Notes under the pieces: model-generated
Databases searched by the model: none
The model's input: the letters and a program-made list of their open reading frames with translations, nothing else
Told to the model about the DNA's origin: nothing
Part shown: piece by piece, positions 1 to 15,124 of the stretch
Position numbering within the stretch: position 1 is the stretch's first letter
Layout: every line of letters starts with the position of its first letter
Position numbers and translations under genes: made by a program
NCBI GenBank assembly: GCA_965153355.1
Contig: OZ231127.1
Span: 44,268,001-44,332,000, forward strand
DNA: 64,000 bases
Direction of reading: 5' to 3'
Origin: Flaccisagitta enflata
Taxonomy: Eukaryota > Chaetognatha > Sagittoidea > Aphragmophora

Positions 1-247
1 ATCCTGCTCAATGTATCTGTACATATTGCTTGAATGGTCTTTTAAGTATTCTAATTTTGTGATATACTTCCCCTATACGATCACCTCGAGGTCTGCTGTC
101 AACAAGCCACCTCAATGCTATGCAACGTCTCTACTTAAAACCCCTTACTCATTTGAGGCTCATCGGCCTATTGCGGTCCTCTCTCTTGATTTGCCTATAT
201 GTTGTCACTTTTATTGATGAATATGTTTCCATGTCAAAGTCAAGAGA

Positions 248-568
248 AACAAGCCCGACCGGGCAAAGATGCGTCCGGACTGTGTCTCTGCGTGTATTGA
301 TCATGTGACATATACGGAGAGACAGATGGACGATTAGACGGGTGAAACGACTGAGTAATAGAGGAGGCTCTTAAAACATGTTGGTTGATCATTTGTTTCA
401 GTGTAGGATCTCACCGTGGCCAAAAACAGCCGAGAAACGCGGTTTTTGCACAGGCGTAACGGACGGACCGACCGACGGACGGACCGACCGACGGACGGAC
501 CGACCGACGGACGGACGGACGGACGGACGGACAAACCCTCTTATAGAGATGCGAGGACGCATCTAAAA
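248..568 (+). mobile_element. Helentron-like non-autonomous element, GATGCG subfamily
   Basis: The left end reads AACAAGCCCGACCGGGCAA followed by GATGCGTCC. The right end is a perfect 7-bp hairpin (AGATGCG/CGCATCT, 547-564) followed by an A run. Between them is an array of GACG/GACC tetramers (456-532), equivalent to GTCY on the other strand. This layout (subterminal motif, GTCY array, terminal stem-loop, no target duplication) is that of Helentron-associated elements such as DINE-1 and the bivalve pearl elements. There is no coding capacity. The class assignment rests on architecture, not on a sequence match. Confidence 0.6.
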
Positions 569-1277
569 AATAAATTTGAAATTTGAAATTTGAAATTTGA
601 AATTTCTTTTTAAAAATCAGCTGAATCAGACTATTTTTACAGGTTTTACAGTTATTTTTCAAGAAGAATAATTAGGTAAATTGATATCTGGGCAAAGCTT
701 AAAACTGGCATAAAACCTGTAAAAATGGTCCGATTGAGCTGATTCTTTTTTCTAAATTATATAAAATTTTTTTCCCAATCTGATAGGCTAGGTTAGAACA
801 TTGAAAAATGAAATCCTGATGAAGTCAAGTCATAAGTTGAAAAATGAGAGAAGCTAATATATTCAAGCAATAGAGCAATCTTTAATAAGCATGAATCTCA
901 ATTTTTTTATGCATTAAATGAAATTAAAATACCTAAAATCTATCCTCCAGTCTAGGTCGTCTTTGCTCCCATCGTACTGTAACTACATTGAAATGACTTA
1001 AATTCACCCTAAATGACTTATACTGACTTGAAATGACTTAAACTTTCTTGAAATGATTGTGCTGCTCATACAAAACTGCATCCAGTATCCTTTACCAACT
1101 CATAAAAGATAAAATAAAGATTCGCACAGAATTTGAGTTAAACAGAGTCATAAGGACATCGCCATTTCATCAATTTGAAGTTGTTATAAAATGTTTAAGT
1201 CATAGGTCCCATGGTGCAAAAAAAAAAAAAGAGAAAAAACTCGATTGTGCAGCACCTGAGGGTGGCTCAATTTTTTA
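569..1277. other. AT-rich stretch, no gene seen
   Basis: AT-rich unique-looking sequence. Four short repeats of an AAATTTG unit lie at 578-605, and a few AAATGACTTA-type units at 990-1050 match the core unit of the Helentron-like elements further right. No exon-like segment was found. Confidence 0.5.
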
Positions 1278-1353
1278 AACAAGTAACGCGGGGTCACAAT
1301 ATCGTTGCGGACAAGTGGGCAGGGGCAGCTAACCCCCAGCCTCACCCCAACCC

Positions 1354-1438
<85 letters not shown>

Positions 1439-1568
1439 AATGACAACTGTAGCATCGTAAATACGCGTTTTTCGCGTTTTCAACTCAAGCGTGATGAACG
1501 GACCAACAGACCAACGGACCGACAGATGGACAAAGCCTCTTATAGAATTGTGTGTCCGCAACTTAAAA
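1278..1568 (+). mobile_element. Helentron-like element with (CA)n, TTGCGGAC subfamily
   Basis: It starts AACAAGTAACGCGGGG, carries TTGCGGAC near the left end and GTCCGCAACTT at the right end. The middle holds a (CA)n run (1361-1436) and GACC/GACG tetramers (1498-1530). The hairpin at the right end is slightly decayed. This copy supplies the unoccupied version of the site that is split by a second element at 50774-50917. Confidence 0.6.
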
Positions 1569-1653
1569 CTGGAAATGCGGCTGAAATTGTTCATTACTCA
1601 TTAGCCTGATCGTTCATAAATGATGCACGAATTGATGAGTGAAGAAACGTGCA

Positions 1654-1801
1654 TTTTTAGTCGCGGACACGCGACTCTCCACCTTGCCGTGTCGGTCGGT
1701 AGGTTGGTCCGTCCCGTAACCTTTTTGACCTCTGAGCGGTTTTCGCATTACTGCTCCTGCCCAACCGTCCGCGACTGGATTGTCGTGTATCTGGCCTTGT
1801 T
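1654..1801 (-). mobile_element. Helentron-like element, TCGCGGAC subfamily
   Basis: Inverted orientation. The hairpin end AGTCGCG-GACA-CGCGACT lies at 1659-1676, GTC-rich tetramers follow, and the other end reads CCGTCCGCGACTGG and finishes with GGCCTTGTT. The subterminal motif (GTCGCGGAC when read in element orientation) again matches one hairpin arm. Short internal copy of about 150 bp. Confidence 0.55.
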
Positions 1802-2968
1802 AGTTACGGACTAGCGACTCTATGAGGAGTTTAGATTGTCCATACGAGGGTTGCGTCCTATTTGGAAAGTCCTAAAAACGTGCATCATAGATGTGTGTTG
1901 AGGTGGGGGAGGGGAATATGCACCCCTGCCCACCTGTCTGCTTTAGATGGTTACAAAAGTTTTAAAGTTTTCAAAATTCATTTTAATGTAATGTTAAAGG
2001 CTTTTTCGTTTTGTTTTACAAACACTAAGTATATAGCAAAGAAGATAGCAAAGAAGATGGATGAGGATAGTCGTTTTGGCAATAACGCAATCCGCCAATA
2101 GCGCATAATATTCGTTGGTCCCTTCAGATCCGATATAGCGGGAGTAAACTGTATTTGTTCTGTAAGAATGTTGCTCGTTTAACGGTTGCTAGGGAGCATC
2201 ACAAGGTTGTCAAACATGGATACGTTCCAACAGCAATGACACTTCATTGCTTAAGTAAGTTTGACATTCGATTTGCGACTGGACGGCCGGTTTGATGATT
2301 TCCAAAGTCAATATTCCGACTGAATCTCCGCCAACGCCGCCACTCTGTCGATGACTGAATCCACCAAACGACAAACCGACCGTCGCGTTTTTATATCTAT
2401 GATTTTCTTCCCCATATAGCAATAAAACAATGTAGTTAAGGTTTAAATAGTGTTGAATTTTGTTTTACTAATTGTGTTTTACTAATTGTGTTTTGTGATT
2501 TGGTACTGTAAAAAATTATATTTTCCACAATTTTGTTTTCTCTTTTTTCCCCTTTTGATTTCCTTCCTCATCTCCAGACCCTTTGATTTCCCCCCCCCCC
2601 CCCACCGGGGGACCTGGATATTATCAATGATTTTGTTAGGAAGGATCAGTTAAGAATGATTTTTTTAAATGTTCTTTCCGGAATTTTACCAAATTCATTG
2701 GATATCCCAGGGTTACTAGCCATCCCACCAACCGCGAGGAAAACATTGGATTAGGTATATATGTCAAAAACCTTGTATCTTTTTTTAGAGCGCCGTTTCA
2801 TAATAACTCATAAGCCGGTTCTAAATGTGCGTAAGCGACTTTATAACCTGTCAGTCTTTCACGTATATTTCATATTCATCGTTCTTTGAATAGGCAACCT
2901 CGCTCGTATAAACGAGGGAAATCCCTCGTCGAGGGCGTGGCCGCGTCCATTCGTTTGGCCGTCTGTCT
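1802..2968. other. No confident gene; one possible exon inside
   Basis: Mixed sequence with a C-run at 2590-2602 and a pyrimidine-rich stretch before it. The segment 2210-2422 is listed separately as a weak exon candidate. I see nothing else that can be supported. Confidence 0.4.
2210..2422 (-). CDS. Possible C-terminal exon, unknown product
   Basis: A 70-codon open frame ending in a stop, with more CpG than its flanks and without low-complexity sequence (Gly-rich stretch SFGGFSHRQSGGVGGDS, then LTLEIIKPAV). A candidate acceptor (ttgctatatggggaag) lies just inside it. I do not recognise a family. It could be chance; the argument is only composition and an uninterrupted frame. Confidence 0.2.
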   Translation of the reverse strand: MLYGEENHRYKNATVGLSFGGFSHRQSGGVGGDSVGILTLEIIKPAVQSQIECQTYLSNEVSLLLERIHV

Positions 2969-3560
2969 ATCAGTTAATCGGGAAAAAAGTCGAAGTCAGT
3001 CTTCGACTTTTTGACATATTCGAGAGAAACAGGGTTTTCATTTTCTTATGGGAAAGTTGAGGGTCTCATCCGGCTGATTGAGGCCACCAATGAAATTAAT
3101 AGGGTAAGAAAATTCAATAATTCCTTTTCATTTGGCGCCAAGCAGAATGCTCTACGACAAATATTTTTTGCGTTATGAATTTTTAAAGATTTATTTTTAA
3201 AAATTTCAAATTGAATTTTTTCGATTTTTTTTTTATTGTAGGCAGGATCAATAAAGGAGTGTATTTTTGTTTGTCTGAGCATGCAAATACAGGAAAACAT
3301 ATTCATGAGCATGGCTGCTCATCTGTGGGGGTGTTTTTGAGCATTTTAGCTCATTTAGCTCATTCAGCTCTGTCTTTTTTTTTCTGATTTTAAACGCAAT
3401 AAATGAATAAATATTTTGATACATGTTTAGGCAAGCAAATGTAAGAAAGCATATCAGTGAGCAGAGCTGCTCATCTGTGAGGATGTTTTTAAGTATTCTA
3501 GCTCATTTAGCTCATATAACTAATCAATTAATTGATTCATTCATTTATTCATTAATTCAT
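2969..3560 (+). repeat. Dispersed repeat D, copy 1, with internal tandem units
   Basis: It begins with a short hairpin region (GGGAAAAAAGTCGAAGTCAG, paired with CTTCGACTTTTTGA) and continues into tandem units containing GAGCATTTTAGCTCATTTAG and AGCTGCTCATCTGTGAGG, spaced by roughly 170 bp. A second copy at 37822-38450 shares the hairpin, the GGCGCCAAGCAGAATGCTCTAC block and the tandem units. Short relatives of the hairpin start occur at about 34325 and 50168. No ORF. The transposon class is unknown. Confidence 0.6.
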
Positions 3561-3934
3561 TTCTTGCGGCAGTAACCGTATACGCGTACACGCCTTTTTT
3601 TCCCTTTTAGGTGCGCCAACGCACCTCCTTAAGTTGCCCTATGCGTTGGGCCTTCAATCCGACATGCTCATACTCGCGTGTAATCGCCTGGCGCACCATC
3701 ATGGCCCATGTCTCCGGCCTAGTTCTCCCTTCCATGCTTGTTTCTGCTCGGTATTTTTTTTCTCTTTTTGCTTTGTTGAACAACTCATGAGAAAAGCTTT
3801 TCTTTGGTTAATGATCCCAAAGCTGCCGTTTCCAAGGTGCCACACGCGCACTTGCAGAAAAAAAAAACAAAGGGAGCAGATTAACAGGAAATAGAAAACA
3901 ATGGAATCAAAGAGAGGGAGAAAGTGAGAAGGAG

Positions 3935-3936
<2 letters not shown>

Positions 3937-4021
<85 letters not shown>

Positions 4022-4091
4022 AAAAAAAAAAGAAAGAAGAAAAAAAGAAAGAAGAAAAAAAGAAAGAAAGAAAGAAAGAAGAAAAGAACGA

Positions 4092-4143
<52 letters not shown>

Positions 4144-4151
4144 ACGAACGA

Positions 4152-4242
<91 letters not shown>

Positions 4243-4290
4243 TCGGAATGAAAGAGGGAAAGAAAGATCAATAGATAGATAGATAGATAC

Positions 4291-4327
<37 letters not shown>

Positions 4328-4355
4328 CAGATAGTTAGATAGATAAATACATAGA
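3937..4355. repeat. (GAAA)n then (GATA)n microsatellite
   Basis: About 300 bp of GAAA tetramers (3937-4240), broken near 4020-4080 by AAAAAG and GAAG variants, then GATA tetramers (4266-4355). Long apparent ORFs across it are repeat translation. Confidence 0.95.
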
Positions 4356-4661
4356 TACATAGATACATAGATATGGGTATATGTGACCTCAGAGCCAATT
4401 CCAAGCAGGATGACAGCTTCAAGCAAATATGATGCACTGAAATTGAATAAGGAAGAATTTACCCAGGGGACTAAATCAACAATTGTATTACCATTTTTGC
4501 ACTTGTCAGTGATTGAGTTGTTTTTTCATAAATTAGATATGTAAACTAACATGAGGAAACCAATTTGTTATTTCAAATAACGAAGATACAAAAAGACTGA
4601 AGGAAACCCGCTTTTGAAGTGACAAAAAAAAAATTGATGACAACTACTTCAGTAAATGCTA

Positions 4662-4801
4662 ATTGAAAATTTTAAATTTGCATAGATAATCAAAATATGA
4701 ACAAAAGAAGAACATAGCGTGCTCAGTTACTGATCTAGGAATCGCGCTATGTTCCTGTTTTGTCCATAATTTGATTTTCTATGCAAATTTAAAATTTTCA
4801 A
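4662..4801. repeat. Palindromic foldback, about 140 bp
   Basis: The arms, each about 57 bp, begin ATTGAAAATTTTAAATTTGC and end with the reverse complement. They pair with a few mismatches around a loop of about 25 bp at 4720-4744. Probably a small foldback MITE. I found no clear target duplication. Confidence 0.75.
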
Positions 4802-5712
<911 letters not shown>

Positions 5713-5885
5713 GAGAGTCATATTCATGGAAAAAAAAAGGAAAAGGCGGACCAGCTGTCGACGGGTAAATGTCTTCACACCCTCATTCCATCAAAGCGTT
5801 TCCTGTAATTCTATTTATTTCTCTATTCGCACTTCGTCGGTAACTTTCTTGTCACGGGATCGCACCTGCTCTTACCCTCGCTCAG

Positions 5886-5934
5886 ATACCTATTCGAGCG
5901 GCATGAGCCGCATGAGCAGCATCAGCAGCGTAAT
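5886..5934 (+). other. Possible small exon (weak)
   Basis: A good acceptor (cctgctcttaccctcgctcag) is followed by about 49 nt coding TYSSGMSRMSSISS in one frame, then the donor-like gtaagc or gtaatg. CpG-rich compared with its surroundings. No partner exon was found, so this is only a candidate. Confidence 0.15.
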
Positions 5935-6258
5935 GTAAGCACTTTTATCGTAAACGAGATTCGTCATGAGAAAATCTCCGATTTAAGGGAGTGACGAAAA
6001 TGTCGGGGGAAATGTTAATGATGAGTGGACACAAAACAGGAAACAAAAATAGCGACATAATAAATCATGGTGAAATATAAGATACTAGACACAGAAATGT
6101 AAACAAAACGACCATCAAGTGGTGGTTTGGAGAAAAGTGCGCAAAGGCAAAATAGATACGATTTGACGGTGATCTCGGGATAAGTTAAGTCAAACAGTGA
6201 ATATTTATAGTCAGTGAATTTAGTGGGAGAGATCAGACAGAAAGGAAGCAATGCACAG

Positions 6259-6773
6259 TCGGGTGTATCAAAAAAAAAAGTATCTTTGATCAGATCAGCA
6301 ACATCAAGGAGCGTTAACAAAAGAATTTCAAGATTTTTAGCGTTTTTATTTTTGCAAATTTCAGTCGTCCTCCGTTTTTTTAGCGCAGGAAAAAATTGTC
6401 AAAAATATATATACTTTCAGTCTTCACTTAGTTTTGTTAAAAATAAAACCCAAAACTTCAATAAAGAATATCAAGTTTTATTTCTTTTTATGATTTTTGT
6501 GGTAAAAAAAAAACAACTTTTACCTTACACCAATTAGAAATCAAACCAAAATATTTTGATAGCTACTTTGATATATTTACAAACAATAATTCTGATACAT
6601 AATCAATAACACAGCAATGTACAAATTAGCTGCTAAAAACGGGTTTTTGAATGAACGGAAGATAAACAAAATTTGAAAAAATAAAAACGCTAAAGGTCTT
6701 TAATTTTTTTTGTTTACACACCCTGATATTGATGATCTGATCAAAGATGATTTTTATTTTTTGACACACCCGA
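6259..6773. mobile_element. Foldback MITE with 8-bp target duplication (hAT-like)
   Basis: The left terminus TCGGGTGTATC and the right terminus GACACACCCGA are inverted. The arms extend more than 100 bp with scattered mismatches and share TCTTTGATCAGATCA and TTTTTAGCGTTTTTATTTT. Both ends are flanked by the 8-bp direct repeat ATGCACAG (6251-6258 and 6774-6781). An 8-bp duplication suggests the hAT superfamily, although Merlin or P cannot be excluded. No ORF. Confidence 0.75.
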
Positions 6774-6830
6774 ATGCACAGGTTCAACTTCATGCTTGCA
6801 AACAGACAGTAAGCCCATACCCAGAAACAA

Positions 6831-7343
6831 AACAAGGCCAACACCTATATGTCGCGGGCGAGACTTACAAAATTACTTAATTACATTCCTAAAATGACTG
6901 ATTGAAAATTAATTGATAAAAGATGACTCAAAATGATTTAAAATGACCTAAGATGACTCAAATTGACATGAATTGACCTGCGATGACTGAAATGACTTAA
7001 GTGACTAAAATTAACTTAAATTGAATGGAAATGACTTTGAATGACCTAAATCATGACTTAGAATGACTTAGAATGACTTTTATTGAATTTAACTGACCTA
7101 AATTGACTTATATTGACCTAAAATCACTAAAGTGATGAAAACAAATAAAATGACTCAAATGAATTATATTGACTAAAAATGACCTTAAGTGACTTAAAAT
7201 GATCTTATCTGACTTTAAATGACCAAATTGACTTAAGGTTAATAGAAATGAAACAGATCAAAAATGTAACCATGACCAACCGACCGAACAACCGACGGGC
7301 AGAGAAAGCTGCAAAGCGGGGTGTAGAGTCGCGTAGCACGCAA
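6831..7343 (+). mobile_element. Helentron-like element with TGACTTAAA core array
   Basis: Left end AACAAGGCCAACACCTATATGTCGCG-type; right end has ACCGACCG tetramers and a decayed hairpin (GAGTCGCGTAGCACGCAACC). The core (about 6885-7250) is a degenerate array of roughly 10-bp units, TGACTTAAAA and variants. Confidence 0.6.
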
Positions 7344-7840
7344 CCTGGCCCGAGCGGAAAATGACGGGAAAGCGCTATGCCGGGGGCGTAACAACAACGG
7401 CATTTTCCGTAGTATAGCGGAATATTTTGATTTATTGCAATTCCGTATCGGCGACGGGACGGAACGATATCCCTGATTGATTATATTCAAACTACATTAG
7501 ACTATATTAGTATGACTAATTTTAAGTAAAATCTCACAGATCTTGCTGTTGATTTATTAGTACTTTGAATAATTGGTCTGTCACAGATGTGAATCGTAAA
7601 ATTGAAAAAAAAACATGTTCATTCATTCATTCTTTCATTCATTCATCCATTCTTTCATTCATTCATTCATTCATTCATTCATTCATTCATTCATTCATTA
7701 ATTTGTAAAGAGGTTGTTCTCTTGTGCAAATGACCACTTCATCAGAAAGTTGTTCCCATCAGTTTTTTCCAGTCATAAAATCATGAAGAGTGTCAAACAT
7801 TTTAAGTCACATGACTTTTGAATAATGGGAAACAGAAGGA

Positions 7841-7899
<59 letters not shown>

Positions 7900-8404
7900 C
7901 CCCTGGTTGTAATGATTTCTTCCAAAACACACCATTTTAGTAGCCATCATTTTTCTTCCTCTTACTCCTCCTCCTCCCCCTCCTCATTATCGTTCCGTCG
8001 CGGCCAAGCACCAAAAAACCGTTTAAACCCGATGCACCCCTAAATTCAGAATGCGGAACAAACCCAATATATTTTGGCTCGGCCCAGCACGCGACTAAAT
8101 AATTTCATACTTGAACCCAACACAGCCAGTAGGCTTGCAAACCGTTCTCTCTTTTGCAAATTTCAAACTTGCTTTCTCATTGGTGGGGAAACTTGAATTA
8201 AGGCGTCAAAACAAATTCGAAAATTTTTTTTCTTTTCTCATGTTTTTCATATTTTTCACATTTTCATGAATTTCATCATTCAAATTTTCCCTTCTTGTTT
8301 AAATGAAAATAAAATAAGCAAATTAGGTTGAAACTTAGTTACCCTCGTCTAAACCACGATCTATAATAAGCAAAGGCAATTTTTCTTAGTGATTTTAATG
8401 TTTT
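7344..8404. other. No gene; (CATT)n and (GA)n microsatellites
   Basis: Contains a CATT/ATTC tetramer array (7619-7699) and a (GA)n run (7846-7896). The rest is AT-rich, and no exon-like segment could be supported. Confidence 0.5.
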
Positions 8405-8935
8405 CTCTGTAACCTAAAGGGTAGGCATTCTGTCTTTTTGTCACACAAGGCATTCACTTCCTGACTGCTTGTCACATATCCTCTCTTCGGCCTGACGCTG
8501 GTAGTTCCTTTTCATCAAAAAAAAGCGCAGGCATTTTATCTTTTCATCACAAACGGAAGGCATCCTGTCTCTTTGTCTCACAAAGCATTGGTTTTCTCTC
8601 TTTTTCTCACACAAAACACAGCTCAAACATCCTTCCTTTTAGCAACACCCAGAAGTGCAGTTCTCTCCTTTTGTCACAAACTGGATCACAGCATAGGTTT
8701 CCCCTCTTTTTGTCACTCACAGCATAGGCATCCTCACATGTTATCACACACAGGCTCACAGCATAGGTTTCCTCTCTTTTTTGTCACTCACAACATAGGC
8801 CTCCTCTCTTTTTTGTCACACAAAGGCTAAAAGCATAGGCAATATTAGGCATCTTCTCCTTTTGTCGCACAAAGGCTCACAGCATAGGCATCCTCTCTTT
8901 TTGTCACACAAAGCGTAAGCATCTTTTTCCTGCAC
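8405..8935. repeat. Minisatellite with CTTTTTGTCACACAAAGG unit
   Basis: About ten degenerate copies of a unit of roughly 45-55 bp containing GCATCCTCTCTTTTTGTCAC and ACAAAGGCTCACAGCATAGG. Short open frames through it are repeat translation. Confidence 0.8.
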
Positions 8936-8972
8936 ATTTATCTCGTCTCTTATTTTCCCGGGAGACTAAGGC

Positions 8973-8976
<4 letters not shown>

Positions 8977-9047
<71 letters not shown>

Positions 9048-9201
9048 GGAGTGAGACAGAGAAAGAAAGAGGTGAGAAAGAACAGAAGGGTAGACAGACA
9101 GACAAGCTTAACTATAGGAACCGATTGAGATAAGATATAAGATGTGACAGAAGACAGCAACGACAAGAAGACAACAAGGGGAGAGAGAGAGAGAGAGAGA
9201 G

Positions 9202-9233
<32 letters not shown>

Positions 9234-9236
9234 ACA
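8977..9236. repeat. (GA)n, then (GA)n-(CA)n microsatellites
   Basis: A (GA)n run at 8977-9046, a purine-rich spacer, then GA (9180-9201) directly followed by CA (9202-9236). Confidence 0.9.
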
Positions 9237-9571
9237 GATAGAGAAACCCGTGGGGATTTGGGAGAGGCAAAAGGAACGGTGAACAATTCATCTTCAGCAA
9301 TCACCTAAAACCAATTTTACCTTTGGTAAACAAGGCCAGGCCACGTGCACAATCAGATAAACCGAAAGCCTGCAAACACACCTTCGCATATCACACCTAC
9401 GCATTTCACGTGCTTACCCACAGATTGGTTCACGCCAACGTACATGCTTGTACACATACGTGGGATAGTGCCACAATCACTCGTACTCACGCAGAGCCAC
9501 GATCCTATATTTGCATTCCCTCAAACGTGGAGTGAAAAAAGACGACTCACTCATAATCAGACGTGAATATA

Positions 9572-9749
9572 CAGGGTGTTTCAAATTAAGGAAAATTTGA
9601 TAAGCTTTAATTTGGGACTAATCTGGCATTTGTAACTCAAGCCGTTCAGAATTGAGAGCTCAAGTGCTCTTTGAATCTTTTTTCACAACTGTTTTTGCAC
9701 TTTTAGAGGCAGAATAGCATCGTTTTCTAATTAGGCATGAAACACCCTG
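9572..9749. mobile_element. Small Tc1/mariner-like MITE
   Basis: A 178-bp element with the inverted terminus CAGGGTGTTTCA at both ends, flanked by TA on each side (9570-9571 and 9750-9751). Termini beginning CAG and a TA duplication fit Tc1/mariner MITEs. No ORF. Confidence 0.75.
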
Positions 9750-10839
9750 TAGTTGAGATGGGGAAAATCAAAAACTTGAGAAAAAGAAAAAAGAAAACTG
9801 TTCAGTTGCAGAAGGTGATATTTCATTAATACAACACAATTAAATACTGTTAAAACCTATAATATACTGCTTTATTGCTTAGTAGGGAAGAAAATTATAG
9901 ATTTTGTGACGCGACACGACTCGTTGTGAGGAGGGAATCAAAGGCAGGAGAGGAGTGGGGAGTAACATCAAAAGCCACTCAATCATATACACCTCTGCTC
10001 ATAATTCAATAAATTTATCGTTCAGAAGCGCACTGCACCACTCGTTTGGTGCGACACATGTAAAAACCTAGTCTTCCTGCTACAAGGACATCGGCTCAAG
10101 AGGACGAAAGGCACCTTTGAAGTTTATAGAATGACATTCACGAGCTTGTTTAAAAAAAAATTCCCACCCCCCAAATTTTCCACCCCTTCTTCTATAGTTC
10201 TATTTCTCTCTTTTCCTTTTCCACCTTGTAAGATTTTGCCTTAAATAGATCGATATGAATCAAATATGAATGAGTTCCTGAATCAGCTTCCAAGAGAAGG
10301 GAATCTAACATGAATTCTTCATAAACATTCCTGAATACCTGATTTTCCGATGTCTCACCTTTTTTATCCCTATACCATGATACCATTATATAGTAAGCAC
10401 TGAGTAATCCGTCAGTCGTTCTATCATTGCCCTTTATTTTGTTCTCTTCATGTTTTCTCCATTTATAATCGGTTGGTCTATCCGGCCTCTGCACCAGACG
10501 AAAGAAAAATGTCTCGCCTCATTCACAGTTAGTGACAGTGTTCAATTTGCCATGACTATATTTTGAATGCCAAAATTTGTCATCTTAATCATTGGTCCTA
10601 TTTTCTACATCCAACAGTCATGCTTTCCATCTTTCTTTTTCTTCAATCCTTACAACCTCATTCTTTAATTCTTTCAATCTTTCTCTTCTATGTCTTTTTC
10701 TCTTTTATACTTTTCACCCATATTTCTTCATAAATGAAAATGATATCTCTCTCGCCTTGGTCTTTTTTCTTTCTATCCTATTTTGGTTCTTCCGTTCTTT
10801 ATTTCTTTCGTTTTTCTTCCTTTCTTTCTATCGTTTTTT
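9750..10839. other. No gene seen
   Basis: Mostly unique AT-rich sequence that becomes pyrimidine-rich from about 10620. A 100-codon open frame at 10192-10494 (minus) shows no recognisable domain, and I treat it as chance. Confidence 0.4.
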
Positions 10840-11210
10840 CGTTCTTTCGTTCTTTCTTTCTTTCTATCGTTCCATCGTTCTTTAGTTCTTTAATTCTTTA
10901 ATTCTTTAGTTCTTTCGTTATTTCGTTATTTCATTCTTTCATTCTTTCATTCTTTCATTCTTTCATTTTTTCTTTTTTTCTTTTTTTCTTTTTTTCTTTT
11001 TTTCTTTTTTTCTTTTTTTCTTTTTTTCTTTTTTTTCTTTTTTTCTTTTTTTCTTCTTTTTCTCTTTTTCTCTTTTTTTCTTTTTTTCTTTTTTTCTTTT
11101 TTTCTTTTTTTCTTTTTTTCTTTTTTCTTTTTTTCTTTTTTTCTTTTTTTCTTTTTTTCTTTTTTTCTTTGTTACTTTTTATTCTTTTTTTTTTTTCTTT
11201 CTTACTATTA
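10840..11210. repeat. (CTTTTTTT)n and CTTT-type array
   Basis: TTTC/TTCG/TTCA tetramers, then a long array of an 8-bp CTTTTTTT unit (about 10968-11170) with occasional length variants. Confidence 0.9.
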
Positions 11211-11475
11211 CTCTAATGAACTCCTTCCCTTCTACCTCTCAATCATTTATCATTTCAATCTTCCCCATCCTGCCTCTGCTCAAGCCCATAGTACAGATCA
11301 CGCTGTTGGGCTATCCATCCTCAATTTCTCGCTGATGTCTACTAATGTCTTTTTTTCGTCTACGTGTCTCCCTGTGTCTCTATGGTAACAGCCTTTTTGG
11401 TGAGTTTCAAAGTTTGGGGCTCGTGGAGACGTTGGGCTGCGGAAATGGTTTCGCTTCCAATTAGCAGAACGAATA

Positions 11476-11525
<50 letters not shown>

Positions 11526-11703
11526 CTGGTACGTTTCTGTGTCGTTTGAATAACTTGTTTCCGAGTAAAGCGATTGCGTTGATGAGACTTTGAATGTTCC
11601 ATTTTCCGGCTCGAAATCGCGTCCAGACGTTGGATTCCAACTTGGAGGCGGCTTGACTGTCCCACGCGTTGCTCTCCAAAGAACACGAAGAGCCCGTCCG
11701 TGA
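11526..11703 (-). CDS. Possible internal exon, unknown product
   Basis: A 178-nt open segment with balanced, CpG-bearing codons and no low complexity (it contains ESNVWTRFRAGKWNIQSLIN). The candidate acceptor is tttccatttaag at the upstream edge and the donor gtagag at 11525-11524, next to a (CT)n run. The pyrimidine-rich part of the acceptor comes from the end of the adjacent Helentron-like element (11714). A possible downstream exon lies at 11365-11445, but two phases are possible. No family recognised. Confidence 0.3.
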
Positions 11704-11994
11704 CTTAAATGGAAACAAGGCCAACACCTATAAGTCGCGTGCGGGACATAAATAAGTTAGTATGACTTAAATTGACTTTAAATGACTTTAAATGACTAAA
11801 TTGACCTTATTGACATAAGTGACTTTATATAACTTAGTATGACTTAAAATGACTTAAAATGACCGAGAATGACTAAAACTGACTTGCAATAATAAAATAG
11901 ATACCGTAAAAGTAAAATGGGGATCGACATACCAACCAACCGACCAATCGACGGACGGACAAAGCGGAGTATAGAGTCGCGTACAGTAGATGTC

Positions 11995-14358
<2,364 letters not shown>

Positions 14359-14536
14359 TGTCGTCTATACTTGGAAATACGGGGGCCCTCATATCCTAAT
14401 TATCATTTGTGCTAATGAGATGAAACTGTGTGTGTATAATGCTCATGTCCTATAGGGTTGACGATGGGGTATGGCAGCTCTGTGGATAGAAAATTCTTTT
14501 GAATATACTAAACCAAATTTGCTCCACTTGAACAGC

Positions 14537-14630
14537 TGCCAGATTTGGTCTAGTAGTTAACTCACTTGACTTCAGGTTCATCCTGATCAGTTTATTTCTT
14601 TAAAGGTTCCAGGTTCAAATCCCAAGCTAG
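14537..14630 (+). other. tRNA-like segment inside the MITE
   Basis: An A-box-like TTGGTCTAGTAGTTAACTC and a B-box-like AGGTTCAAATCCC are spaced as in a type II (Leu/Ser-like) tRNA with a long variable arm. Stems are decayed, so I read this as a tRNA-derived relic, not a working tRNA. The same segment is better preserved in the related MITE at 18911-19007. Confidence 0.5.
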
Positions 14631-14875
14631 TTTTGCAATTGTAGCAAATAGATGAAACTGAAATTCTGCTATAAAAGTGATTGATCCCAATGATTTATAC
14701 TAAAAAGTTTTTTTGTAAGGTAAGCCATAAGGGGATGCCATACCCCATCATCAACCCCTTAAGGTCTATACATTACACCAGCAAAATGTCAATCCCCTCA
14801 GTATGCTGATGCTCAGGTTATGCGCTCCCCCATATTTCCAAGTCTAGACGACATCTACTGTAGCACGTGACTAAC

Positions 14876-15124
14876 AATTTGGGAGAAGTCAATGATTAAA
14901 GAAAGAGTGAAATCAGTGAGTGCCAATGACGATGGCCTCTTTTCCTCTTGAAATTATTTTTATTGTAATTTTGATGGAGTTGAACTTTGATCTAGAGGCC
15001 CTTATCTGTCCCATTCTAAGATTTTTAAAAAGCTCTGAATCAACATCAGTAATAAAAATGAGTCATTGAGTCAATGACACAGACGGAAGAAAAGCACGAG
15101 ATATGTTTTAGTGTCAACTTCCAT
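14876..15124. other. Intergenic, nothing recognised
   Basis: Unique AT-rich sequence between the nested transposons and the end of the 298-codon ORF. No poly(A) signal was assigned. Confidence 0.4.

Noticed and set aside
3699-4437. Long open frames of Phe/Leu/Ser or Lys/Glu/Arg repeats
   Set aside because: Translation of the GAAA/GATA microsatellite. The same holds for the frames over GA, CA, TTC, CAA and GGGA arrays elsewhere (for example 5173-5938, 13007-13529, 16224-16884, 34561-35555, 42180-42930).
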